A stretch of 64,000 nucleotides of DNA. Origin: Roseovarius sp. MMSF_3350. Lineage in GTDB: Bacteria > Pseudomonadota > Alphaproteobacteria > Rhodobacterales > Rhodobacteraceae. A model generated the notes under the pieces. It saw only the letters and a list, made by a program, of their open reading frames with translations. It was not told the origin of the DNA and did not search any database. The stretch lies in contig NZ_JASHIZ010000001.1 of assembly GCF_030733425.1 (NCBI RefSeq), forward strand, positions 434,001 through 498,000, given 5' to 3'. Shown in pieces: positions 43,551-54,101 of this stretch; the stretch's first letter is position 1; the number at the start of each line of letters is the position of its first letter. The position numbers were made by a program, and so were the translations under genes.

Positions 43551-43949
43551 ATGCCGCCCCGCCTGACATCGTTGGATCATCTTGTGCTGACAGTCGCGGA
43601 TATCGCCGCGACGGTGGCATTCTACACCCAATCGCTGGGGATGAATGCGGAGGCGTTCACCCCGACCGACGGCTCGCGGCGGTGGGCGCTGAAATTCGGG
43701 GCGCAGAAGATCAACCTGCACAAGGCGGGCGCGGAGTTCGAGCCAAAGGCGGCGCATCCCGCGCCCGGCACGGCGGACCTGTGTTTCCTGAGTGATGTGC
43801 CGCTGGCAGACTGGCGGGCGCACCTGGCCGGACACGGCGTGACGGTCGAGGAAGGGCCGGTGCCGCGGACCGGCGCAACGGGGCCGCTGACCTCGATCTA
43901 CATACGCGACCCGGATGGCAATCTGATCGAGATTTCCAACGCCGCTTGA
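43551..43949 (+). CDS. VOC family (glyoxalase/dioxygenase fold) protein
   Basis: A 132-residue single-chain VOC protein: LTSLDHLVLTVADIAATVAFYTQSLG at the N-terminus and IRDPDGNLIEIS at the C-terminus, with metal-ligand positions at His (DHL) and Glu (IEIS). Members include glyoxalases and fosfomycin-type transferases; activity unknown. The ATG at 43551 follows AAAGGAAA. Confidence 0.82.
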   Translation: MPPRLTSLDHLVLTVADIAATVAFYTQSLGMNAEAFTPTDGSRRWALKFGAQKINLHKAGAEFEPKAAHPAPGTADLCFLSDVPLADWRAHLAGHGVTVEEGPVPRTGATGPLTSIYIRDPDGNLIEISNAA

Positions 43950-43953
43950 GCGC

Positions 43954-45336
43954 CTAGTCCGGCTCGGCAAAGCTTTCCGCGCAGAAGCGGTGGATTTCCA
44001 GCGTATCGCTCCAGTGATCCTTGGGCAGGCCCGCCTTGACCTTCAGCGCGGTCAGGAATTCGGCGGGGTCGGGCAGGCTCTCCCACACCATCGGCAGAAA
44101 GACACCGCGTTTGGCCCCGTCGCGCAGGATCAACCCGTCGCGGTGGGGCGTCAGCTGTGACAGCAGGTCGGACTCGCCTGAAAACGTCATTGGCGCGGAG
44201 GGGGACAGAACGGCGATCTTGAGGTGCAACCTCGTGACCTCTTCGGCCGTGACGGGCTTGAAGCGTGGATCGGCGGAGGCGGCCTTGACCGTGTTATTGG
44301 ACACGTCGCGCACCAGCGGTTGATGCGCGGTGAGCGAGCCGATGCAACCGCGCAGGCGTCCGTCCTGTTGCAAGGTGATGAAGCTGGCGGCGTGGCCGCG
44401 CAGCGCCTGCGGAAAGCTGATTTCATCTAGCTTGGGCGGCTTGCCGCGCTTGGTGAAGGAGTCGAGCGTCTGCCGCGCCGCCTTGAGCAGCATCTCGCGG
44501 TGGCGCGGGATGATGATCTCGTCGGTGGTGTCGAAAAGCGCCCAGGCGCCGTAGCCCACGGTGCGAGAGGTGTCGCCGGTGACATCGGCGCTGGAGGCCA
44601 TGGCGAGGCGGGCGACGCGCAGGCCCGCGCCTGCGTCCGAGGCGATGAACCCTGCGATACCGCCTGCGCCGCAGGCATGACGGGATGTGAGCGTAGTGCC
44701 CCTGGAGGTTTCCAGCAGCTTGGCAGTCGCGGCATCCTTGGCGTCCGCCGCGTTGCGCGGCAGGAAATGGCTGAGGTCGCTCGACAGCACGAAAAGCGGC
44801 TGGCCGCGTGCGGAAAGGTGGTCGATGGCCGCGGCAACCTGATCTTGGGGGGCGTTGCCGATGACGAGCGGCACCACCTTGGCGTGAGGATGCAGGCGGT
44901 GTAGGAAAGCAAGCTGCGTCTCGATGCCGTGTTCGCGGTCATGGGCGGCATCCTCGACATGGGCCAGCCCTGCCTGCACGAGGCTGTTGGCGGCGGGCCG
45001 GTCGATCATCACGTCGAAACCGGGCATTGCGTAGCCCTTTTGCGAGGGCAGGGCGATGCCCTCGAAGGCATGCGCATGCGACGGCGACAGGATGACGATG
45101 GTCGAGGGGCGCCCGCGCGCGGTAGCCCGCCACGCGGCCCCGGTCAGCCAGCCGGAAAAGCGATAGCCCGCATGGGGCGAGATGATCGCGCGGGGTACCG
45201 AGCCTTCGGGTCGCCAGCCGCTGGTGCCGCGGGTGATGCAGCTTTCGGCCTCGGACCAGAGCGCCTGCGCGTCGGCGGGATAAAAGGTTCCTGCGACGGC
45301 GGGTTGGCGCATGATGGGATCGGGTTCACTGTTCAT
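43954..45336 (-). CDS. AmmeMemoRadiSam system protein, B (MEMO) and A (AMMECR1) fused
   Basis: A 460-residue fusion. Residues 8-275 form the MEMO1/AmrB domain with metal-ligand candidates H55 (SPHAGY), H87/H89 (SPSHAHAF) and C222 (HACGAGG), which match the metal site reported for human MEMO1, plus DREHGIETQ and SSDLSHF. Residues 285-455 form the AMMECR1/AmrA domain with the hallmark LRGCIGS at 328-334. These domains, with a radical SAM enzyme, make up the AmmeMemoRadiSam system, whose reaction is not established. The radical SAM gene is divergent 54 bp away. Often these parts are separate genes; here two are one polypeptide. Confidence 0.9.
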   Translation of the reverse strand: MNSEPDPIMRQPAVAGTFYPADAQALWSEAESCITRGTSGWRPEGSVPRAIISPHAGYRFSGWLTGAAWRATARGRPSTIVILSPSHAHAFEGIALPSQKGYAMPGFDVMIDRPAANSLVQAGLAHVEDAAHDREHGIETQLAFLHRLHPHAKVVPLVIGNAPQDQVAAAIDHLSARGQPLFVLSSDLSHFLPRNAADAKDAATAKLLETSRGTTLTSRHACGAGGIAGFIASDAGAGLRVARLAMASSADVTGDTSRTVGYGAWALFDTTDEIIIPRHREMLLKAARQTLDSFTKRGKPPKLDEISFPQALRGHAASFITLQQDGRLRGCIGSLTAHQPLVRDVSNNTVKAASADPRFKPVTAEEVTRLHLKIAVLSPSAPMTFSGESDLLSQLTPHRDGLILRDGAKRGVFLPMVWESLPDPAEFLTALKVKAGLPKDHWSDTLEIHRFCAESFAEPD

Positions 45337-45390
45337 TTCGGCGTCGAATACCTATCTGGTAACCAGGATAATGAAGGAAAACGACCGACG

Positions 45391-46452
45391 ATGCACCCCG
45401 CGCGATTCTGGGAAGCCGAGAGTGACGGCAGGCTGCGCTGCACCCTGTGCCCGCGTTTCTGTACGTTGCGGGACGGGCAGCGGGGGATGTGTTTCGTGCG
45501 GATGCGGCAGGGCGACCGGATGGTGCTGGATACCTACGGGCGCTCGACCGGGTTCTGCATCGACCCAATCGAGAAGAAGCCGCTCAATCACTTCCTGCCC
45601 GGCTCGCCGGTGCTGAGTTTCGGCACGGCGGGCTGCAACCTGGCGTGCAAGTTCTGCCAGAACCACGAAATCTCGAAAAGCCGGGAGGTCGATAGCCTGG
45701 CACATGAGGCGGCGCCGGAAAAGATTGCCCAAGTGGCGCGGGCAGAGGGCTGTGCGTCTGTGGCGTTCACGTATAATGATCCGGTGATCTTTCACGAATA
45801 TGCGCTGGACACTGCCGCCGCCTGCCGCGAGGCGGGTGTGAAAAGCGTGGCGGTGACGGCAGGGTATATTTGCGATGCGCCGAGGACGGAATTCTTCGGC
45901 GCGATGGATGCGGCGAATATCGACCTGAAGGGCTTTACCGAAAGCTTCTATCGCAAGCTGACCGGAGCGGAGATCGCGCCGGTGCTGGAAACGATTGCCT
46001 ATGCCGTGAACGAGACCGATTGCTGGGTCGAACTGACGACGCTGCTGATCCCGGGCGAGAATGACAGCGCGGCGGAGCTGGAGGCGCTGTCGGGTTGGGT
46101 GATGGAAACTTGCGGACCGAACGTGCCGATACATTTCACGGCCTTTCATCCCGATCACCGGATGCTCTCCCACGAACGCACGCCGCTGGATACGTTGTTG
46201 GGGGCGCGTGACGTGGCGCGTCAGGCGGGGCTGCGGCATGTCTATATCGGCAACGTGCATCACCGGGAGGCGCAGTCGAGCTATTGCGCGGGATGCGGGG
46301 ACTGCGTGATCGGGCGGGATTGGCACGTGCTTTCCGAATGGAAGCTGGACGATTCCGGCGGATGCGTCACCTGCGGCACGCGCTTTCCCGGAGTGATCGA
46401 CGGCCCGCCGGGGGAGTGGGGGCGCAAGCGGTTGCCGCTGCGCATGGCCTGA
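45391..46452 (+). CDS. amrS: AmmeMemoRadiSam system radical SAM enzyme
   Basis: A 353-residue radical SAM protein. The cluster motif is C82-x3-C86-x2-C89 in GTAGCNLACKFCQNHE. An N-terminal Cys group (C17, C20, C24, C34) and C-terminal CAGCGDC and CVTCG pairs may hold further metal or cluster sites, as in the PflA-like AmrS family. YNDPVIFHEYA and NIDLKGFTESFYRKL are typical. The ATG at 45391 has AAGGA 12 bases upstream. It is divergent from the fused B-A gene and faces a strong bidirectional hairpin at its end. Confidence 0.9.
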   Translation: MHPARFWEAESDGRLRCTLCPRFCTLRDGQRGMCFVRMRQGDRMVLDTYGRSTGFCIDPIEKKPLNHFLPGSPVLSFGTAGCNLACKFCQNHEISKSREVDSLAHEAAPEKIAQVARAEGCASVAFTYNDPVIFHEYALDTAAACREAGVKSVAVTAGYICDAPRTEFFGAMDAANIDLKGFTESFYRKLTGAEIAPVLETIAYAVNETDCWVELTTLLIPGENDSAAELEALSGWVMETCGPNVPIHFTAFHPDHRMLSHERTPLDTLLGARDVARQAGLRHVYIGNVHHREAQSSYCAGCGDCVIGRDWHVLSEWKLDDSGGCVTCGTRFPGVIDGPPGEWGRKRLPLRMA

Positions 46453-46463
46453 GCAGGCCAAAA

Positions 46464-46492
46464 GGCCCCGGGCGGCGCGCCACCCGGGGTCA
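46464..46492. terminator. Bidirectional terminator between amrS and LysR
   Basis: CCCCGGG (46466-46472) and CCCGGGG (46483-46489) form a 7-bp GC stem with a 10-nt loop between two convergent genes. There is no T-run on the plus side. Confidence 0.55.
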
Positions 46493-46518
46493 GGTTGCCT
46501 GACAGGCGGAGGAAAATC

Positions 46519-47424
46519 TTACCAGTCCGTGGGACCCTTCTCGGCGAAGGCGTGGACAAGGAAGTCGATGAAGGCGCGCACCTTGGGCTGCGTGAAGCGG
46601 CCCGGCGGGTAGACCGCGTATATACCCTGGGTTTCCATCGGCAGGTCAGGGATGACGTCGACCACCTGACCGTCCTTCATCGCGTTGGCATAGAGGAAAC
46701 TGGGTAGATAGGCGATGCCGAGGCCCGAGATCGCGGCATTGAGCAGAGACTGACCGTCATTGACCGAAAGGCCGCCGGCGGTGCGCACCTGGCGCTTTTC
46801 GCCCGAAGGCGCGGTCAGCTTCCAGACCGAGCCGTTGGACTGGCTGGAGTAGTGCAGGAGCTTGTGCTCGTTCAGATCATCGATCTTGCCGGGGCAGCCG
46901 TATTTCTGCAGATAGCCGGGGCTGGCGATCATGCGCTTGTTGGTCTCGGTCAGCTTGCGGGCGCGCAGGGTGCTGTCTTCCAGCTCGCCGATGCGAATGG
47001 CCATGTCGAAGCCTTCGGAAATCAGTTCCACGTAGCGGTTGTTGAGCACCATGTTGACGGTGATGTCGGGGAAATCGTCGAGAAACTGGCCGAGGATCGG
47101 GCTGAGGTGGTTGACGCCGAAATCTGTGGCCACGGAAATGCGCAGCAGGCCAGAGGGATCGGACTGCATGGAACTGACCAGGGCGTCGGCCTCGCCGGCA
47201 TCATTGAGCACGCGCAGGGCGCGGTCGTAATAGGCCAGACCGATTTCCGTCGGGCTGACCCGGCGGGTGGTCCGGTTCAGCAGGCGCGCGCCCAGCCGGG
47301 CCTCGAGCGACGAGACGTGCTTGGATACTGCGGACTTGGAAATGCCCATCTTGCGTGCGGCGTCGGTGAACCCACCCTGGTCCACGACGGTCGCAAAGGC
47401 CTCCATTTCGGTAAGGCGGTCCAT
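46519..47424 (-). CDS. LysR-family transcriptional regulator
   Basis: A 301-residue LysR regulator: FVTVVDQGGFTDAARKMG-type helix-turn-helix (GGFTDAARKMGISKSAVSKHVSSLEARLG at about 17-46), effector domain from 90. It resembles the DsdC/AaeR-like group acting on aromatic or unknown targets. The gene is isolated between a terminator and a non-coding stretch, and an inverted repeat just upstream of its start could be its own operator. Confidence 0.85.
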   Translation of the reverse strand: MDRLTEMEAFATVVDQGGFTDAARKMGISKSAVSKHVSSLEARLGARLLNRTTRRVSPTEIGLAYYDRALRVLNDAGEADALVSSMQSDPSGLLRISVATDFGVNHLSPILGQFLDDFPDITVNMVLNNRYVELISEGFDMAIRIGELEDSTLRARKLTETNKRMIASPGYLQKYGCPGKIDDLNEHKLLHYSSQSNGSVWKLTAPSGEKRQVRTAGGLSVNDGQSLLNAAISGLGIAYLPSFLYANAMKDGQVVDVIPDLPMETQGIYAVYPPGRFTQPKVRAFIDFLVHAFAEKGPTDW

Positions 47425-47427
47425 TCT

Positions 47428-47465
47428 CGATACCCTCGTCGTTTATTGTTGGAATGAAGGTATCG
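47428..47465. promoter_or_regulatory. Inverted repeat before the LysR gene
   Basis: CGATACC (47428-47434) and GGTATCG (47459-47465) are perfect inverted repeats separated by 24 bp, within 41 bases upstream of the ATG. This may be an autoregulatory site. Confidence 0.3.
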
Positions 47466-47605
47466 TGGGAAATTCGGGCACAACTGGGGCGCGGGCCAGA
47501 CAATATCTTGGTTTTGTGATGCATCGTTGATGGCCCGGAAACAGCTTTCGCCAGCTATTTCGACGCCTGCCACCAATGCCGGGTGAAGTGAACCATGTGC
47601 CGCAC

Positions 47606-47627
47606 GACCCGCCGGTGAAGGCGGGTC
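47606..47627. terminator. Hairpin after the ZntB-like gene
   Basis: An 8-bp perfect stem GACCCGCC / GGCGGGTC with a 6-nt loop lies 30 bases past the minus-strand stop at 47657. No T-run follows, so it may be a processed 3' end rather than a strict terminator. Confidence 0.5.
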
Positions 47628-47656
47628 AGATCACGATTACCGTCGATTTGTCTGGG

Positions 47657-48592
47657 TCAGATCCACTTCAGCCTTCGCAGTATCCAGAGCGCGGCGATGG
47701 TCAGGATCACCAGCCCCAGACACAGGGCGGCAAAGCCCCAGGGGGTATCCACGCCGGGCATCCCCGCCACGTTCACACCGAAGAGCCCGGTGATGAACCC
47801 GAGCGGCAGAAACACCGCCGCGACGATCGACAGAATATAGCCGTTGCGGTTCTGCCGCTGGTCGGCCTGCGTTGCGTGGTGGTCTTGCACGGCCTGCATC
47901 CGCCCGATCATCGACTCCAGCTCCTCGACGGCAAGCTTTGCAAGATTGCCCAGTTCCCGCAGTCGGGCGCGGGCATCGGGGCTGACAAGCTCACTGTCCG
48001 TGCCGACAAGCTCGACTAGCGCGTCGCGCTGCGGGGCGAGGTAGCGGCGCAGGCGGATCGCCATGCGCTGGTCCTCGGCCAGATCCTCGGGCGGGTCTTC
48101 CTCGTCGTCCTCGACGCTGTCTTCCATGAGGTCCACGCGGCGGCTGAGGTCGAAGACGGTGTCCTGCACCCGCGTCATGAGGCGTTGTGCGAGGTCGTGG
48201 ACGAAGGCGATGGGGCTGAGGGGGGCGGTGCCGGCTTCGACCTCCTGCCGAATGGCGTCGATGGCGAAGACCCTGCGCACTCGCACGGTTACGACCAAGC
48301 CTGCCGTGACCCACATGCGCACTGCCACCATCTGATCGGCAGGGCCATCGGTGTTGAGGTTAACACCGCGAAAATTCAGCATGAGCCCGTCGCCATACCG
48401 GTCGCACCGCGGGCGGGTTTCGGGCGCCAGCAAGGTTTCGGCCGGAATGCTGGGTACGCGGTCCGCGAGCCATGCCGGAAGCTCGGGATCCTTCAAATCG
48501 AAATGCCACCAGGCATAGCCCTCGGCCGGGCCGCTTTCCGAGGCCGGACGGGCGGTGCCATCGGGGGCTATATCGAATGCGCAAACGGGCAT
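47657..48592 (-). CDS. CorA-family Zn2+/Mg2+ transporter (ZntB type)
   Basis: A 311-residue metal transporter: a long cytoplasmic domain with a charged helix (DLMEDSVEDDEEDPPEDLAEDQR) and two C-terminal transmembrane helices at about 250-272 and 284-305. The signature between them is FITGLFGVNVAGMPG, where the GVN tripeptide marks the ZntB/CorA group. Likely moves divalent cations across the inner membrane; Zn or Mg cannot be decided. Confidence 0.85.
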   Translation of the reverse strand: MPVCAFDIAPDGTARPASESGPAEGYAWWHFDLKDPELPAWLADRVPSIPAETLLAPETRPRCDRYGDGLMLNFRGVNLNTDGPADQMVAVRMWVTAGLVVTVRVRRVFAIDAIRQEVEAGTAPLSPIAFVHDLAQRLMTRVQDTVFDLSRRVDLMEDSVEDDEEDPPEDLAEDQRMAIRLRRYLAPQRDALVELVGTDSELVSPDARARLRELGNLAKLAVEELESMIGRMQAVQDHHATQADQRQNRNGYILSIVAAVFLPLGFITGLFGVNVAGMPGVDTPWGFAALCLGLVILTIAALWILRRLKWI

Positions 48593-48705
48593 GGCGCGAC
48601 ACTACGGTCGGGTGCGGCCAGTCACAAGATGCCAAAACACCGTCTGCCTGGGGTGAAAAGGCCTGGCGCAGAGGTTGGCCCGTCGGTGGTGCGGCAAACT
48701 TTTCC

Positions 48706-50787
<2,082 letters not shown>

Positions 50788-50937
50788 TCACGTCAGCCGC
50801 GATTGTCACGTCCGACGCTGCGTTAGGCGGCGGCTTGGGTCATCCGGTTGTGATGCCGGGTGCGGGGGCGGATGGTTGACGACGGCGTGCGAACCTGTCC
50901 AGAATCCGCGCCAACCCAGCCTGCAAGGAGACTGCCG

Positions 50938-51405
50938 ATGCCGACCCGACGCAACTTTCTCGCCGGTGCCGCCGGTCTGGTGGCCGCGGCCCCGCTTGCC
51001 GGCCTGGCGCAATCCGGTCCCGCCATTCATGTGATGAAAGATCCCAACTGCGGCTGCTGTGGCGCGTGGATGGAGGTTCTGCAAGACGACGGCTTTGCCG
51101 TGACCAGCGAGGATGCGTTCGGCACGATCCTGTCGCGCTACAAGATCGACAACGGCATTCCACAGCAGATGATCTCGTGCCACACCGGCAAGATTGCCGG
51201 GTACATGATCGAAGGTCACGTGCCGCCCGCCGATATCCGCCGCCTGCTGGACGAGCGCCCCGACGCTGTGGGCCTTGCGGTGCCGGGGATGCCCTATGGC
51301 TCACCGGGGATGGGGCCGGAGGACCGGCGCGAGGCCTATGACGTTCACCTGATCCTGCGGGACGGCGGGACCGAGGTCTTTTCCAGCTACGACGCGGCGG
51401 CCTGA
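50938..51405 (+). CDS. DUF411 metal-binding protein, exported
   Basis: A 155-residue protein with a Tat-type signal (TRRNFLAGAAGLVAAAPLA). The mature part has the DUF411 pattern: MKDPNCGCCGAW with a CxCC cluster, then MISCHTGKIAGYMIEGHVP and VGLAVPGMP. Such proteins bind copper and are often found near copper resistance genes, but none is adjacent here. AAGGAG precedes the ATG at 50938. Confidence 0.85.
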   Translation: MPTRRNFLAGAAGLVAAAPLAGLAQSGPAIHVMKDPNCGCCGAWMEVLQDDGFAVTSEDAFGTILSRYKIDNGIPQQMISCHTGKIAGYMIEGHVPPADIRRLLDERPDAVGLAVPGMPYGSPGMGPEDRREAYDVHLILRDGGTEVFSSYDAAA

Positions 51406-51416
51406 GCGGCCCGGGC

Positions 51417-52280
51417 TCAGGCGCTGGCGGCCCAGTCCCAGTACATTTCGCGCACCCGGCGGGTGGCCGGGCCGATCTGGTAGTTCGTGTCGTCGAAGGC
51501 CGTGACCGGCGTGACCTTCATCATGTTGCCCGACAGAAAGACCTCGTCGGCGTCGTGAAAATCGTCGAAGGACATGACGCATTCATGCACCATGACGCCA
51601 TCGGCGCGCAGGTTCTCGATATGCCGCGCGCGGGTGATCCCGGCGAGGAAGGTTCCGTTCGGGACCGGCGTAAAGACCTCGCCATCCTTGACGGCAAAGG
51701 CGTTGGCGGTGGCGGCCTCGGCCACGTTGCCAAGCGCGTCGGCCACCAGCGCGTTGGTGAAGCCCCTTGATTTGGCCTCGGCCAGCATGCGGGCGTTGTT
51801 GGGGTAAAGGCAGGCGGCCTTGGCGTTGACCACGGCATCCTCCAGCACCGGGCGGCGAAAGCGCGTGCGGGTAATGGTGGCGGAATGCTCGGGCGTGGCC
51901 ATGGGGATTTCCTCGAGGCTGATGGCAAAGCCGGTGGCGCCGCCTTCCTTGGGGACGATGGCCGACATGCCGCCTTCGATGGCCCAGTACATCGGGCGGA
52001 TATAGACGGCCGCATCGGGGGCATAGGCGGTCAGCCCGTCTCGCACGATCTCGACCATCTCTTGCACCGACACGGTCGGCGTGACCATCAGTGCCTCGGC
52101 CGAGGCGTTCACGCGGGCGCAGTGCCGGTCCAGATCGGGCGTCAGGCCGTGGGCAAAGCGGGCGCCGTCGAAGACGTTGGAGCCCAGCCACATGCCGTGA
52201 TCGGCGGCGCGCATCACCGGGATGTCCCCGTCATGCCAGGTGCCGTCGAAATAGGTCCGGATGTTGCTGCCTGTGGCCAT
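51417..52280 (-). CDS. Branched-chain amino acid aminotransferase-like (class IV)
   Basis: A 287-residue fold-type IV PLP enzyme (ilvE type). The Schiff-base Lys is in NAKAACLYPNNARM, and the cofactor loop LGNVAEAATANAF and FLAGITRARHIE are typical. Class IV enzymes include branched-chain aminotransferase, D-amino-acid transaminase and ADC lyase; branched-chain activity is most likely but not certain. It converges on the DUF411 gene. Confidence 0.82.
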   Translation of the reverse strand: MATGSNIRTYFDGTWHDGDIPVMRAADHGMWLGSNVFDGARFAHGLTPDLDRHCARVNASAEALMVTPTVSVQEMVEIVRDGLTAYAPDAAVYIRPMYWAIEGGMSAIVPKEGGATGFAISLEEIPMATPEHSATITRTRFRRPVLEDAVVNAKAACLYPNNARMLAEAKSRGFTNALVADALGNVAEAATANAFAVKDGEVFTPVPNGTFLAGITRARHIENLRADGVMVHECVMSFDDFHDADEVFLSGNMMKVTPVTAFDDTNYQIGPATRRVREMYWDWAASA

Positions 52281-52336
52281 GGTCGCCTCCCTTTGGCGCG
52301 GACCCTAAGCCGGAGGCGCGGCAGGGTCCAGAGGGC

Positions 52337-52822
52337 TCAGCCGGCTTCGGCCAGCAGGGCCTCGATATCCAGGCGGCTGTTGACCATCTTCAGGTTGCCT
52401 TCCGCGTCTCGCGGCCACTCTTCCGGGGCGCGGTCGCGGTAAAGCTCGACCCCGTTGCCGTCGGGGTCTGACAGGTAGACCGCCTCGCTGACGCCGTGCT
52501 CGGCGGCGCCGTCCAGCGCGATGCCCGCCTCCAGCACGCGTTTCAAAGCCTGCGCCAATGCGGTGCGATCGGGATAGAGGATTGCCGTATGGTACAAGCC
52601 CGTATGCCCCGGAGGCGGCGGTGTGCCGCCCTTGCTGTCCCAGGTGTTCAGGCCGATGTGATGGTGGTAGCCGCCCGCGGACAGAAATGCGGCCTCGGTG
52701 CCGTAGCGTTGTTGCAACTCGAAGCCCAGAGCGCCGGAATAGAAGGCGATGGCGCGCTCGAGGTCGGAGACGCGGAGGTGCACGTGCCCGATGCGGGTTT
52801 CGGGATGGGTTGTGAACGACAT
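52337..52822 (-). CDS. VOC family protein, catechol dioxygenase-like
   Basis: A 161-residue protein with IGHVHLRVSDLERAIAFYSGALGF, YHHHIGLNTWDSKG, and YLSDPDGNGVELYRDRP-like metal-site motifs (His in GHVHL, His in HHIGLN, Glu in VELY). The pattern resembles the N-terminal half of CatE-type extradiol dioxygenases, but the protein is only one VOC unit long. Function uncertain. The ATG at 52822 follows GAAAGGG. Confidence 0.8.
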   Translation of the reverse strand: MSFTTHPETRIGHVHLRVSDLERAIAFYSGALGFELQQRYGTEAAFLSAGGYHHHIGLNTWDSKGGTPPPPGHTGLYHTAILYPDRTALAQALKRVLEAGIALDGAAEHGVSEAVYLSDPDGNGVELYRDRAPEEWPRDAEGNLKMVNSRLDIEALLAEAG

Positions 52823-52940
52823 GATATGGCCCTTTCCTGACTGCCGCAGAAATGGGCCAGTTTCACGTGCAAGGCAATTCCACACGCTGCCGCAGAGATG
52901 GTGCGCAAACACACAGGGCTTTCATCGTTCCGAAAGTACT

Positions 52941-53000
52941 CCGGGGAGTTTGAGGGGCAGCGCCCCTCATTCCCGCCAATCGGGCGTGGCGAAGCCACTC
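52941..53000 (-). repeat. Double-hairpin intergenic repeat (GAGGGGC family, copy 2)
   Basis: Same 30-base core as at 14666-14695 (52941-52970), followed by GTGGC-GAA-GCCAC. It lies just past the trpS stop codon on the minus strand. Confidence 0.75.
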
Positions 53001-53007
53001 GATCGGG

Positions 53008-54027
53008 TCAGGCGCCGACCATGCCGACGATGTCCTTGGTGCGCTTGAGGATCGGCGCGGCGATCTCGCGGGCCTTTCCGGCGCCGTCCGACAGGATGCG
53101 GTCGATCTCGGCGGTGTCCTGCATCAGGCGGGCCATTTCCTGGGAAATGGGCGCCAGCTTTTCCACCGCCAACTCGGCCAGCGCGGGTTTGAACGTGCCG
53201 AACTGCTGCCCGCCTACGTCGCGCATCACGGCGTCGACGCTCTGGTCGTTCAGCGCGGCGTAGATGTTCACCAGGTTGCGGGCCTCGGGGCGGTCTGCCA
53301 GCCCTTCGGCGTCCGACGGCAGGGGCTCGGGGTCGGTCTTGGCCTTGCGGATCTTCTTGGAGATCGTGTCGGCGTCGTCGGTCAGGTTGATCCGGGACAT
53401 GTCCGACGGATCGGATTTCGACATCTTCTTGGACCCGTCGCGCAGGCTCATCACCCGGGTGGCCGCACCCTCGATCACCGGCTCGGTGATGGGGAAGAAA
53501 TCGACCTCGAAATCGTTGTTGAACTTGATCGCGATATCACGCGTCAGCTCCAGATGCTGCTTCTGGTCCTCGCCCACCGGCACATGGGTGGCGTGGTAGG
53601 CCAGAATGTCGGCGGCCATCAGCGCGGGATAGGCAAAGAGGCCCAGCGAGGCGTTTTCCTGGTTCTTGCCGGCCTTGTCCTTCCACTGGGTCATCCGCTT
53701 CATCCAGCCCATCCGGGCGACGCAGTTGAAGATCCAGGCCAGCTCGGCATGGGCCGAGACCTGGCTTTGGTTGAACAGGACCGACCGCGCCGGATCGACG
53801 CCCGAGGCGATGAAGCCCGCGGTCAGTTCGCGGGTGGCGCGGCGCAGGGCCTCGGGCTCCTGCCAGACGGTGATGGCGTGCATATCGACCATGCAGAAGA
53901 TCGACTCGACCCCGCTGTTCTGGCTGTCGGCAAAGCGTTTCAGCGCACCGAGGTAATTGCCCAGATGCAGGTTGCCGGACGGCTGGATGCCCGAAAAGAC
54001 GCGGGGGGTGAAGCTGGCCTCAGCCAT
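53008..54027 (-). CDS. trpS: Tryptophanyl-tRNA synthetase
   Basis: A 339-residue class I synthetase that charges tRNA-Trp. The HIGH-like motif is HLGN (21-24) in [17 protein letters not shown], and KMSKS appears in [10 protein letters not shown]. The ATG at 54027 gives the usual N-terminus ([18 protein letters not shown]); the longer frame to 54078 adds 17 non-family residues. Diverges from the rhomboid-like gene. Confidence 0.97.
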   Translation of the reverse strand: MAEASFTPRVFSGIQPSGNLHLGNYLGALKRFADSQNSGVESIFCMVDMHAITVWQEPEALRRATRELTAGFIASGVDPARSVLFNQSQVSAHAELAWIFNCVARMGWMKRMTQWKDKAGKNQENASLGLFAYPALMAADILAYHATHVPVGEDQKQHLELTRDIAIKFNNDFEVDFFPITEPVIEGAATRVMSLRDGSKKMSKSDPSDMSRINLTDDADTISKKIRKAKTDPEPLPSDAEGLADRPEARNLVNIYAALNDQSVDAVMRDVGGQQFGTFKPALAELAVEKLAPISQEMARLMQDTAEIDRILSDGAGKAREIAAPILKRTKDIVGMVGA

Positions 54028-54101
54028 GGCGGACTCCGTCTGGAAATTCGTGTCCGCCTCGCTTACTGCTGCGGCCAACAGCCGTCAAGGAGGCCACACC
54101 G

